DNA of 64,000 nucleotides from Caldicellulosiruptor owensensis OL. Its GTDB lineage: Bacteria; Bacillota; Thermoanaerobacteria; Caldicellulosiruptorales; Caldicellulosiruptoraceae. Positions 41,828 to 50,775 of the stretch are shown piece by piece. Positions within the stretch are counted from its first letter, which is position 1, and every line of letters begins with the position of its first letter. The position numbers and the translations under genes were made by a program. Where the stretch lies: assembly GCF_000166335.1 (NCBI RefSeq), contig NC_014657.1:426501-490500 (forward strand), read 5' to 3'. The notes beneath the pieces are model-generated. The model saw only the letters and a list, made by a program, of their open reading frames with translations. It was not told where the DNA came from and searched no databases.

Positions 41828-42313
41828 TCAGTTTTTATTGATTTCACCTTTAATTTCTCCGCCTACACCAGCTTTTAAGGAACCGCCTACTTCGACGCTG
41901 ACACCGCCAATTTTAGCTCCAATAGTGTTTTTCCACTCAATTAAATATACTCCGGCTTCTATTCCTGCATTTAAACTTAAGTTTTTTAAACTTGCTTCAG
42001 CTTTTCCTCCTATTTCAGCTTTGCCTTGAGCAATTGAAGTGTTATATGAAACACGTCCAATGCCTACAGAAGCTCCTGCTTCAACAAGAGTTACTCCAGC
42101 TGATGCTGAAACACCTTTACCAGAATTATTTTCATTGGTTATATAATTTTTTTCTTTATATATTTGAACTTTTAATTCAGTTTCAGTTTTTAGAACATTT
42201 CCATATGCACTGTAATTTATCGGTCCAGATTTTCCACCACCACTTACACTTAATGGGAAAGTAATACTTTGATTATTTTTAGAGGCACCTGCATAAGCAT
42301 AAACTGCATGCAT
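41828..42313 (-). CDS. Gly/Ala-rich beta-repeat protein, possible secreted-toxin tail or structural protein
   Basis: About 161 residues. From residue 65 on it alternates small and hydrophobic residues (SASAGVTLVEAGASVGIG, GKAEIGGKAEASL, VSVEVGGSLKAGVGGEIKG), a pattern seen in tails of polymorphic or type VII-associated proteins and suggestive of beta strands. No toxin active site and no signal peptide is recognised. ATG at 42322 sits directly on the GGGAAG ribosome site; ATG at 42313 (MHAVYAYAG) is better placed. It lies between a DUF4176 gene and a membrane-protein gene. Confidence 0.5.
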   Translation of the reverse strand: MHAVYAYAGASKNNQSITFPLSVSGGGKSGPINYSAYGNVLKTETELKVQIYKEKNYITNENNSGKGVSASAGVTLVEAGASVGIGRVSYNTSIAQGKAEIGGKAEASLKNLSLNAGIEAGVYLIEWKNTIGAKIGGVSVEVGGSLKAGVGGEIKGEINKN

Positions 42314-42328
42314 ATTAACCATCTTCCC

Positions 42329-42583
42329 TTATTTTAACATTTTTCTAAATTCAATTTCAACTTCATTTTCAAAACTTCTAAATAAAACTTTTCCAATATC
42401 TTCATTATTAAAAAAGAAATTAAAGTCAGATGCTATATTACCTTCAGGCCATAGGCATCCTACATAATCAAATTCCTTCTGGGTTTTTACATTAATTTGT
42501 TTTCTACCAAAAATCATTAAAGGTTTACTACCATTTTTAAGAATAACAACACTTCCTAATGGTAGCCACTTTTCTATTTTCAT
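42329..42583 (-). CDS. DUF4176 domain protein
   Basis: An 84-residue protein matching DUF4176: LPLGSVVILKNGSKPLMIFGR, then YVGCLWPEGN and FNNEDIGKVLF. DUF4176 genes are commonly found in type VII (ESX/Ess) secretion loci of Firmicutes, as small cytoplasmic accessory proteins. No EssC, EsaA or WXG100 gene is in this window. It is the first gene of a three-gene minus-strand operon with the Gly-rich protein and the membrane protein. Confidence 0.75.
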   Translation of the reverse strand: MKIEKWLPLGSVVILKNGSKPLMIFGRKQINVKTQKEFDYVGCLWPEGNIASDFNFFFNNEDIGKVLFRSFENEVEIEFRKMLK

Positions 42584-42720
42584 TCACCACACTTTTATGT
42601 AATAAATTTCTCTGTTTTCAAAATATCAAAAAAAACAATTTGTATAACTAACAAAAAATATTTAATTTTTATGCAAACTTATTATGTAAAATATATAAAA
42701 ATTGAAACTAAAAAGTCTAT

Positions 42721-42749
42721 TTTACTTAATCCATTTTTGTTGATATAAT
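42721..42749 (+). promoter_or_regulatory. Promoter of the ROK kinase gene
   Basis: TTTACT (42721-42726), 17-base spacer, TATAAT (42744-42749). Confidence 0.6.
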
Positions 42750-42786
42750 AAAATCAAAATCTTAAGGGTTGGGAAGGAGAGAGAAG

Positions 42787-43737
42787 GTGTATTACATAGG
42801 AATTGACTTGGGAGGCACAAACATTGCAGCAGGGATTGTTGATGAGGAAGGAAAAATCATAAAAAAGGGCTCTGTTCCAACAGGGGCACATAGGCACTAC
42901 ACAGAGATATTAAAAGACATGGCAGAGCTAAGTTTAAATCTTGTAAAAGAGTGTGGGCTTTCTTTAGAGGATATTCACTCTGTTGGGATTGGAAGCCCGG
43001 GTGCGCCTGACAATGAAAAGGGAATGATTTTATATAGCAACAACATTGCTTTTTTAAATGTTCCTATGAGAGATGAGATACAAAAATACATTCCAAAGCC
43101 TGTTAACATAGAAAACGATGCTAACTGTGCGGCATATGGTGAGTATATAGCAGGCGGTGCAAAAGGCACAAGGATTTCTGTTACAATCACATTGGGAACT
43201 GGCATTGGCGGTGGAATTATAATTGATGGCAGAATTTACACAGGTTCGCACCATGCAGGTGCTGAGCTTGGACACATGGTGATTTGTGTTGATGGCGAGC
43301 AGTGTACATGTGGAAGAAAAGGGTGCTGGGAAGCGTATGCGTCCGCAACAGCTTTGATTCGTATGACACGTGAGGCTGCAGCAAAAAATTTAAATGGTAC
43401 TATCATGAAGCTTGTAAATGGCGATATTTCTAAAATTGATGCAAAAACAGCTTTTGATGCAAAGCGGATGGGAGACAGCATTGGTGCAGCAATTGTTGAT
43501 AAATATGTGAAATACCTTGCTGAGGGCCTTGCAAACATCTGCAATATATTTGAACCAGAGGTTATATGTATTGGCGGTGGGGTTAGCAAAGAAGGAGAGT
43601 ATCTTTTAGAGCCTGTGAGAAAGCTTGTGTATGAAAAATTCTACTGCAAACAGGTTCCAATGCCCAAAATTATTCCTGCCGTTTTGGGAAATGATGCAGG
43701 TATAATTGGGGCAGCTCTTTTAGCAAAGCAGCTATGA
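42787..43737 (+). CDS. ROK-family glucokinase
   Basis: A 316-residue ROK sugar kinase. N-terminal phosphate motif GIDLGGTNIAAGIV, ENDANCAAYGE with the catalytic Asp, the ExGH-type segment GAELGHMVI, and the ROK zinc motif CTCGRKGCWEAYAS. Glucose is the most likely substrate, from similarity to Gram-positive GlcK; fructose or others are possible. The open frame starts at TTG 42769, but GGAAGGAG lies within it; GTG at 42787 is the properly spaced start. The SGNH esterase follows 36 bases later. Confidence 0.88.
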   Translation: MYYIGIDLGGTNIAAGIVDEEGKIIKKGSVPTGAHRHYTEILKDMAELSLNLVKECGLSLEDIHSVGIGSPGAPDNEKGMILYSNNIAFLNVPMRDEIQKYIPKPVNIENDANCAAYGEYIAGGAKGTRISVTITLGTGIGGGIIIDGRIYTGSHHAGAELGHMVICVDGEQCTCGRKGCWEAYASATALIRMTREAAAKNLNGTIMKLVNGDISKIDAKTAFDAKRMGDSIGAAIVDKYVKYLAEGLANICNIFEPEVICIGGGVSKEGEYLLEPVRKLVYEKFYCKQVPMPKIIPAVLGNDAGIIGAALLAKQL

Positions 43738-43773
43738 AATGTAAAATTACAAAAGAAGGTGGGTAAGTAAAAA

Positions 43774-44418
43774 ATGAAGATTGAAAATGGAAGCAAACTT
43801 CTTTTCATAGGCGATTCAATTACAGACTGTGGCAGAGCAAGACCTGTTGGAGAAGGTCTTCACTGGAATAACCTTGGCAACGGATATGTTTCTCTTATAC
43901 AAGCACAGCTTCTTGCAAAGTACCCGGAAAGCAGAATAAGAGTTATCAATATGGGTGTTGGTGGAGATACTGTGAGGCATCTCAAAGTGCGTTGGCAGAC
44001 AGATGTTTTAGATTTAAAACCTGACTGGCTTTCTATCATGATAGGTATAAATGATGTTTGGAGACAGTTTGACAACCCTTTGATTCCAGAGTGTCACGTG
44101 TGTTTAGATGAGTATGTTTCAACATTAAACCAATTGATAGAAGAAACAAAGCCGACTCTCAAAGGGCTTGTTCTGATGTCGCCGTTTATAATTGATGATA
44201 ACAAAAATGATGCTATGAGAAAAAAGATGGATGAGTACAGATTTGCGATGAAAGAAATAGCTCAAAAACACGGTGCAATATTTATAGATGTTCAGGAAGA
44301 GTTTGATAATTTCTTAAAACATTATCATTCATATGCACTTGCACTTGACAGAATCCATCCAAATCTCACAGGCCATATGATTATAGCTAATGCGTTTTTA
44401 AAAGCGATAGAGTTTTAA
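43774..44418 (+). CDS. SGNH/GDSL-type esterase
   Basis: A 214-residue SGNH hydrolase. Block I FIGDSITD carries the nucleophile Ser, block II the oxyanion Gly (NMGVGGDT), block III GIND the Asn, and block V DRIHPN the Asp and His. It is closest in pattern to cytoplasmic carbohydrate acetylesterases (rhamnogalacturonan/xylan deacetylases); no signal peptide is seen. It would deacetylate imported oligosaccharides. It is likely co-transcribed with the glucokinase. Confidence 0.85.
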   Translation: MKIENGSKLLFIGDSITDCGRARPVGEGLHWNNLGNGYVSLIQAQLLAKYPESRIRVINMGVGGDTVRHLKVRWQTDVLDLKPDWLSIMIGINDVWRQFDNPLIPECHVCLDEYVSTLNQLIEETKPTLKGLVLMSPFIIDDNKNDAMRKKMDEYRFAMKEIAQKHGAIFIDVQEEFDNFLKHYHSYALALDRIHPNLTGHMIIANAFLKAIEF

Positions 44419-44426
44419 ATAAACAA

Positions 44427-44472
44427 AAAGGCAGGCTCACTAGAACTTTGAATTTTTGCCTGCCTTTTTTTA
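44427..44472. terminator. Bidirectional terminator
   Basis: AAAAAGGCAGGC pairs with GCCTGCCTTTTTT around a loop of about 20 bases, then T residues. It separates the esterase gene from convergent glgP. Confidence 0.82.
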
Positions 44473-44487
44473 AGTTTTTATGCAAGT

Positions 44488-46953
44488 TTAGTCTGGGATT
44501 TCAACCCTTTTTATATGCCATATTTCATCAGCATACTTTTGAATGGTGTTGTCACTTGAAAAAATTCCAGATGCTCCTATGTTGATTATCATCATTTTAC
44601 GCCAGCGTTTTGTATCTCTATAAATCTTATCAATCTTCATTTGAGCCTCATGATAAGAGTCAAAATCTTTCAATACAAAATATTCATCATTGTATGTTAT
44701 CAAGTGATTATAAATATCCATAAACTCACCAGCCGGTACATCAAAAAAGTTTCCAATCAGCTGGTCAATTATTTTACGTATTCTCAAATCCTTTTGATAA
44801 AGCTGAACTGCGCTATATCCACCATTTTTATAATAATCTAAAACCTCCTCAGCACGAAGACCAAATATTATAATGTTCTCATCACCAACAGCCTCTTTTA
44901 TCTCCACATTTGCACCGTCCAATGTTCCAATGGTAATTGCACCGTTCATCATAAACTTCATGTTGCCTGTACCAGAGGCTTCTTTTGAGGCTGTTGAGAT
45001 TTGTTCTGACACATCAGCTGCAGGAATAATCTTTTCTGCTAAAGATACGCAATAGTTTTCAAGAAACACAACTTTGAGCTTGTCTTTTACATCCGGGTCT
45101 TTATTAACTTTGTCTGCAATGGAGTTAATAAGTTTTATGATTTTCTTTGCGAGTATATAACCCGGCGCTGCTTTTGCTGCAAAGATAAAGGTTCGCGGAT
45201 AAATATCCAGGCCGGGATTTTCTTTTAGCATATTGTAAAGGTACAAAATATGAAGAGCATTCAAAAGCTGGCGTTTGTAAGCATGAAGCCTTTTGGCTTG
45301 AACATCAAATATAGACCGTGGATCAACCAAAATGTTGTATTTTTCTTTAATATACTTTGCAAGTTTCACTTTGTTGTTAAATTTAATGTTGGCAGCAAGT
45401 TCCTGAGTGAGCCTATCTTCTGCATAATCTTTGAATCTGAGCATAAGCATTGGTTCTTTTATCCACCTGTCTGTTTGCAATGTTTCAGAAATAAGCCTTG
45501 CTAAGTCCGGGTTTGCTTCAACAAGCCATCTTCTGTGGGTAATACCATTTGTCTTGCTGTTAAACTTTTCGGGATAAAGTGTATAAAAACATTTTAGTAC
45601 TTCATTTTTCAAAATCTCTGTATGAAGTTTGGAAACCCCGTTTACAGAGCTACTTCCAATAACAGCCAGATGAGCCATGTTTATTTGTCCGTCATGAATG
45701 ATAGCTATGTTGCATACCTTTTGCCAATTACCATTTGTGTATTCCAACATCTCGCTGCAAAATCTTCTATTAATTTCCTCAATAATTGTGTATATCCTTG
45801 GAAGAAGATTTTTTACCATGTCAATTGGCCATTTTTCGAGAGCTTCCACCATAATTGTATGATTTGTATAGGCAACAGTTTTTGTTGTTATCTCCCATGC
45901 ATCTTCCCATGGAAGTCCTTCTTCGTCAATCAGTATTCTCATAAGTTCTGGTATAACAAGAGCTGGATGTGTGTCATTAATTTGAATCATTACATAATTT
46001 GGAAGCTCATAAATTGGTTTTCCTCGCTTTTTGAACGACCTTATAATGCTCTGAACACCTGCTGATACAAAAAAGTATTCTTGTTTGAGTCTCAAAATTC
46101 TGTTTTGTTCATTTGTGTCATCCGGGTACAAGACCTGTGTAATAGACTGTACCATGTATCTGTATTCCACTGCTTTGATATAGTCACCTCTAGAAAAAGA
46201 AGCAAAATCAAATACATTTTCGAATGGTTCTGCGCTCCAGAGCCTCAAAGTATTTACAGTATTACAACCATATCCAATTATGGGAATATCATAAGGTATT
46301 GCCCACACAGGTTCGTAATTTTCATGAAAAGCTTTTAATTTTCCATCAACAATGTCAAAACGCACTGTTCCACCAAACTTTACAATGCAAGCTCTATCAC
46401 TTCTTTTTACCTCCCACACATACTCTTCTGCAAGCCAGTTATCAGGGACTTCTACTTGATACCCATTTTGAATCTTTTGCTCGAAAAGACCATAGCGGTA
46501 TCTGATGCCGTTCCCATGACCGGGAAGACCCATTGATGCCATAGAGTCCAGAAAACATGCAGCAAGCCTTCCAAGCCCGCCGTTGCCAAGTCCTGGTTCT
46601 CTTTCTGCCTCTTCAATGTCTTCAAGAGTTATGCCAAGTTCGTTTAAAGCTTCTCTACACACATCACGTATTCCCAGGTTTATAAGATTATTAACAAGGA
46701 GTTTTCCAAGCAAAAATTCAATCGAAAAGTAGTAAACCTGCTTTACATCATTTTGCTTATAATATTTGTTAGTTTGAAGCCATCTTTCGAAAGAGTATTC
46801 CTTTACAACTTCTCCAAGAGCAAGGTATTGCTGATAAGTTGTTGCTTCTTTTGGGTCAATTGCAAACAGGGAGATAATCTTTCGCTGAAAATCTTGCTTT
46901 ATCTTTTCTTTAAGTTCTTCTTTTGAAAGACCCTTAATTCCGCCTATCATCAA
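44488..46953 (-). CDS. glgP: Glycogen/starch phosphorylase
   Basis: An 821-residue GT35 phosphorylase that releases glucose-1-phosphate from alpha-1,4-glucans. The PLP-lysine region SGTGNMKFMMNGAITIGTLD, the NGIT(H)RRWL segment and GNGGLGRLAACFLDSMA near residue 115 are classic. The length is normal. It is the last gene of the glg operon, 25 bases after glgA. Start at ATG 46953, nine bases after GGAGGA. Confidence 0.95.
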   Translation of the reverse strand: MMIGGIKGLSKEELKEKIKQDFQRKIISLFAIDPKEATTYQQYLALGEVVKEYSFERWLQTNKYYKQNDVKQVYYFSIEFLLGKLLVNNLINLGIRDVCREALNELGITLEDIEEAEREPGLGNGGLGRLAACFLDSMASMGLPGHGNGIRYRYGLFEQKIQNGYQVEVPDNWLAEEYVWEVKRSDRACIVKFGGTVRFDIVDGKLKAFHENYEPVWAIPYDIPIIGYGCNTVNTLRLWSAEPFENVFDFASFSRGDYIKAVEYRYMVQSITQVLYPDDTNEQNRILRLKQEYFFVSAGVQSIIRSFKKRGKPIYELPNYVMIQINDTHPALVIPELMRILIDEEGLPWEDAWEITTKTVAYTNHTIMVEALEKWPIDMVKNLLPRIYTIIEEINRRFCSEMLEYTNGNWQKVCNIAIIHDGQINMAHLAVIGSSSVNGVSKLHTEILKNEVLKCFYTLYPEKFNSKTNGITHRRWLVEANPDLARLISETLQTDRWIKEPMLMLRFKDYAEDRLTQELAANIKFNNKVKLAKYIKEKYNILVDPRSIFDVQAKRLHAYKRQLLNALHILYLYNMLKENPGLDIYPRTFIFAAKAAPGYILAKKIIKLINSIADKVNKDPDVKDKLKVVFLENYCVSLAEKIIPAADVSEQISTASKEASGTGNMKFMMNGAITIGTLDGANVEIKEAVGDENIIIFGLRAEEVLDYYKNGGYSAVQLYQKDLRIRKIIDQLIGNFFDVPAGEFMDIYNHLITYNDEYFVLKDFDSYHEAQMKIDKIYRDTKRWRKMMIINIGASGIFSSDNTIQKYADEIWHIKRVEIPD

Positions 46954-46978
46954 AAATATTCCTCCTGAGTCTGAATTT

Positions 46979-48415
46979 TTATGAGTTTAAAAGGCTTTCA
47001 TAAACCTTTTGATATTCGTAGGCTGAAGCATTCCACGAATTGTCTCTTGTCATTGCCTGATAAACGATAGACTTCCACCGGGATTTATCAGGATATATAG
47101 AAAGTGCATATTTTATAGTAGCAAAAAGTTCTGAAGGATCATAGTTGGCAAAAGAGAATCCCCAGCCCTCACCTGTAAACTGATTATAAGGTTTTACAGT
47201 GTCTTTGAGTCCACCTGTCTCTCTGACAATCGGCACACTTCCATACCTCATAGCAATCAATTGTGATATTCCACATGGTTCTGTCAAAGATGGCATCAGG
47301 TACATATCAGAGCCGGCATAAATTTTTCGTGCCAGTTCTTCACTGTAACATATATTTGCTGAAACTTTTGAGGGAAAAGCTGAAGCATAGTGTCTGAACA
47401 TTTGTTCATATTGATATTCACCGGCCCCTAAAATTACTAACTGGATAGGAAGTGTCAAAATTTTGCTTAAAATTCGTTCAATCAAATCAATACCTTTTTC
47501 TTTTATAAGGCGAGTGACCATACCTATTACCACTATTTCGTCAGAAACTGGAAGGTTCAGCATTTGCTGAAGTTTAAACTTGTTTTCCTTTTTACGGCTT
47601 TCAAATGTATTTGAATCATAATTTACAAAGATAAATTTGTCCGTTGCAGGGTTGTAAACTTCATAGTCAATTCCGTTAACAATGCCTATTAATTTTTCTC
47701 CAATCCCAGACAAAAGCCCATGTAGTCCTTCACCGTGAGAAAGTGTTCTGATTTCGTTTGCATATGTTTTACTCACAGTTACAACCTTGTCAGAGTAGAT
47801 TATGCCTCCTTTTAAGAATGAAATTGCATCATAGAATTTGAGCCTGTTTTCATCAAAGTATTCATCAGGAAGGGAAAGGAGATCATACATAACTTCTTTT
47901 GGGAAGATACCCTGATATTTCAAATTGTGTATTGTGAGAACTGTCTTTATTTTTTTATGCTTTTCAGAATGCATATAATGAGCTTTCAATAAAACCGGGA
48001 TTATGCTTGTGTGCCAATCGTTTACGTGAATGATATCTACGTCAAAGTCAAGATGATATACAGCTTCACATACAGCCCTTGAAAAGAAAGAAAATCTTTC
48101 TCCGTCATCGAAGTAGCCATAATATCCCGGTCTTTTGAAATAGTATTCATTATCTATAAAATAAAATGGTATACCATCCAGATTCAAATACTCAATACCA
48201 CAGTACTGGTTCCGCCAGCCAACAGGGACGGTAAAATGACACAGATGTTTCATCTTTGTTGAAAAGTCAGGACTAATATCAGCATACTTTGGCATAATAA
48301 CTCTGACATCGATCCCCAATTTTCTCAATGCTTTTGGCAGAGAATATGCCACATCTGCAAGTCCTCCACTTTTAGCAAAGGGAAATGCTTCTGCTGCTGC
48401 AAACAGAACTTTCAT
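46979..48415 (-). CDS. glgA: Glycogen synthase (ADP-glucose)
   Basis: A 478-residue GT5 synthase that adds glucose from ADP-glucose to growing glucan. KSGGLADV near residue 15 binds ADP-glucose; the C-terminal PSLTEPCGISQLIAM holds the retaining-GT glutamate motif and ETGGLKDTV follows. Its ATG overlaps the glgD stop by four bases (ATGA). The length is standard for bacterial GlgA. Confidence 0.95.
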   Translation of the reverse strand: MKVLFAAAEAFPFAKSGGLADVAYSLPKALRKLGIDVRVIMPKYADISPDFSTKMKHLCHFTVPVGWRNQYCGIEYLNLDGIPFYFIDNEYYFKRPGYYGYFDDGERFSFFSRAVCEAVYHLDFDVDIIHVNDWHTSIIPVLLKAHYMHSEKHKKIKTVLTIHNLKYQGIFPKEVMYDLLSLPDEYFDENRLKFYDAISFLKGGIIYSDKVVTVSKTYANEIRTLSHGEGLHGLLSGIGEKLIGIVNGIDYEVYNPATDKFIFVNYDSNTFESRKKENKFKLQQMLNLPVSDEIVVIGMVTRLIKEKGIDLIERILSKILTLPIQLVILGAGEYQYEQMFRHYASAFPSKVSANICYSEELARKIYAGSDMYLMPSLTEPCGISQLIAMRYGSVPIVRETGGLKDTVKPYNQFTGEGWGFSFANYDPSELFATIKYALSIYPDKSRWKSIVYQAMTRDNSWNASAYEYQKVYESLLNS

Positions 48416-49554
48416 ATTCTTTTCACCTCTTTTAACTGGCTTAAATTTATAAAACTTTGCTTTTCCATCACAAGAGGATTTTTGTTATGCCCGATCAATG
48501 TAGCATTTTCATCTATTACCACGTTTTTATCTAAAATTACATTTTTTAAAATAGCCCCGCTTTTAATAATGCATTTTGAAAATATTATACTGTTTTCAAC
48601 AATTGCATCTTTTTCTATTACAACTCCTCTTGAGATTATACTATTTTTTACCTTACCAGCAATAAGGCATCCATTTGATATAAATGAATTTTCAACTTCA
48701 CATGTCGAAAAATACCTTGTCGGCGGCGAGTCGTTGGATTTTGTGTAAATGGGTCTTTGCTCTGAAAAAAGTTCACGTTGAATATCAACATTTAACATGT
48801 CCATTGATACTTTGAAGTATGAGGAGATAGAATTTATACATCCTACATATCCTTTGAACTCATAAGCTTTTAAGTTAATATTTTGAATATTTTTGTATAT
48901 AAAGTCTCTAAATGTTGTGCAGTTGCCATTTTCAAGACATGTCAAAATACAATCAATTAAAAATTCTTTACTGAGTACAAACATATCCAAAGATATATTA
49001 ACAGTTGTGCGTCTTCCTATGTTTTTCCCAACTCCCATTACATTTGAATTCTGGTCAAGTATCAAAGTAGGAAGCTCAAGAAAAAGTTCATCTTCATTTG
49101 CTATTTTTTTATAGACAACTGTTACCTCGGCACCACTTTCTTCATGGAATTTTGCTACGTCTTCAAAATCTATATTGCAAATCATATGAGATGAAGCAAA
49201 AATTACCATTTCTTTTTTACTGCGAAGTAAAAATTCCATATTACTTTTCAAAAGTTTTATGTCGCTTGTAGAAGGTGGTTCATATGAATAGTTAAAAATA
49301 TAAAGACCATCAACCTTGCGATTCAAATCCCAGGGTTTTCCTGTTCCAACATGGTCTATCAACGACCTTGATTTAGTTGGCACAAGAATTCCTACATTTG
49401 TAACACCTGCATTGACAAGATTTGAAAGCACAAAATCGATAACTCTATATCTGCCAAATATAGGAATAGAAGCTAAAGGTCTTGTTGCTGTAAGACTTTT
49501 AAGTCTGTTTTCATTTTCTGTAAGGCTCACAATGCCCAAGTAGTTTGTAAGCAT
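48412..49554 (-). CDS. glgD: GlgD, glucose-1-phosphate adenylyltransferase regulatory-type subunit
   Basis: A nucleotidyltransferase-fold protein of about 380 residues, paralogous to GlgC. It has lost the GGxGxRLxxLT pyrophosphorylase signature (the region reads GIVSLTENENRLKSLT). Firmicute GlgD pairs with GlgC and raises its activity. The C-terminal left-handed beta-helix is present. The open frame reaches 49569, but GGAGGAG lies in it; ATG at 49554 is the better start. It sits between glgC and glgA. Confidence 0.92.
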   Translation of the reverse strand: MLTNYLGIVSLTENENRLKSLTATRPLASIPIFGRYRVIDFVLSNLVNAGVTNVGILVPTKSRSLIDHVGTGKPWDLNRKVDGLYIFNYSYEPPSTSDIKLLKSNMEFLLRSKKEMVIFASSHMICNIDFEDVAKFHEESGAEVTVVYKKIANEDELFLELPTLILDQNSNVMGVGKNIGRRTTVNISLDMFVLSKEFLIDCILTCLENGNCTTFRDFIYKNIQNINLKAYEFKGYVGCINSISSYFKVSMDMLNVDIQRELFSEQRPIYTKSNDSPPTRYFSTCEVENSFISNGCLIAGKVKNSIISRGVVIEKDAIVENSIIFSKCIIKSGAILKNVILDKNVVIDENATLIGHNKNPLVMEKQSFINLSQLKEVKRI

Positions 49555-49575
49555 TTTAATCTCCTCCATATTTAA

Positions 49576-50754
49576 TTATTCTGAAACAATGATGTCAGAT
49601 GTTATTTTTTTATTTTCAGGAACAACTGCAATTTTACCCGGTTTTCCAATAACTTTGCATCCTTTTGTAACCTTTGCTCCTGAGCACACAATTGCATTTT
49701 CAACGATAGCACCATCTTCGATTGAGGCGCTGCTAAGTAAAACAGAGCTTATAACTTTGGCATTTTGGCCTACGTACACATTGTATGACAAAACTGAATT
49801 GTAAACTTCACCCCATATGCTGCAACCTTCTACTACCATTGACTTTTTAACCTTCGCAACAGGAGCTATGTACTGTGGTGGATATGCAATTGATGATGTA
49901 TAAACTTTTGTCTCTTCATTATAAAGGTCTAAGGTGCAACCTGGCACATCCAAAAGACATTCTTCATTCAAAAGGTCCATGTTTGCCTCCCAGTAAGACT
50001 CAACCGTTCCTACATCCTTCCAGTAACCTTTGAACCTGTATGCAAATAATTTTTCGCCTCCTTTTAACATCTTGGGAATTATATTTTTTCCAAAGTCGTG
50101 TGCAGATTCTTCGTCTTTTGCATCTTCTTTCAAATACTTCTTTAGCTTTTCCCAATTGAAAATATATATTCCCATAGAAGCAAGATTATTTTTAGGATGT
50201 TTTGGTTTTTCTTCAAACTCATATATTCTTCCATCTTCTTTTGTATTCATGATGCCAAATCTTGAAGCTTCTTGTATAGGAACTTCAATGCATGCAATTG
50301 TCACATCAGCCTTTTTTTCCTTGTGGAATTTGAACATTTCTTGATAGTCCATGGTATAGATGTGGTCGCCAGAAAGTACTAAAAGATACTCAGGTGAGAA
50401 CAACTCCACAAAGTTCATATTTTGGTAGATAGCATCTGCAGTGCCTTTGTACCAGTTTCCGCCACTGTCATTTGTGTGAGGTGGAAGGATGTAAACACCA
50501 CCTTTTGTACGGTCCAAATCCCATGCAGTTCCAATTCCAATATGGGTGTGCAGTGTAAAAGGCTGGTATTGAGTCAAAACTCCAACAACATCAATAGATG
50601 AATTGGTACAGTTGCTTAGAGTAAAGTCAATTATTCGATATTTTCCACCAAACTCCACAGCAGGCTTTGCATTTGTTTTGGTAAGCTCTTTAAGCCTGCT
50701 TCCTTGCCCGCCTGCTAAAATCATTGCTATAATCTCACGCTTGGGTCCTTTCAT
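49576..50754 (-). CDS. glgC: Glucose-1-phosphate adenylyltransferase, catalytic subunit
   Basis: A 392-residue enzyme making ADP-glucose from ATP and glucose-1-phosphate, the committed step of glycogen synthesis. Motifs: [26 protein letters not shown] (allosteric and catalytic), [16 protein letters not shown] with the glucose-1-phosphate lysine, and a C-terminal beta-helix. It is the second gene of the operon, 21 bases after glgB. Confidence 0.95.
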   Translation of the reverse strand: MKGPKREIIAMILAGGQGSRLKELTKTNAKPAVEFGGKYRIIDFTLSNCTNSSIDVVGVLTQYQPFTLHTHIGIGTAWDLDRTKGGVYILPPHTNDSGGNWYKGTADAIYQNMNFVELFSPEYLLVLSGDHIYTMDYQEMFKFHKEKKADVTIACIEVPIQEASRFGIMNTKEDGRIYEFEEKPKHPKNNLASMGIYIFNWEKLKKYLKEDAKDEESAHDFGKNIIPKMLKGGEKLFAYRFKGYWKDVGTVESYWEANMDLLNEECLLDVPGCTLDLYNEETKVYTSSIAYPPQYIAPVAKVKKSMVVEGCSIWGEVYNSVLSYNVYVGQNAKVISSVLLSSASIEDGAIVENAIVCSGAKVTKGCKVIGKPGKIAVVPENKKITSDIIVSE

Positions 50755-50775
50755 TTTTAAAACACCACCTTATGT

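Noticed and set aside
45622-46505. Plus-strand frames inside glgP
   Set aside because: Antisense to strongly conserved phosphorylase sequence.
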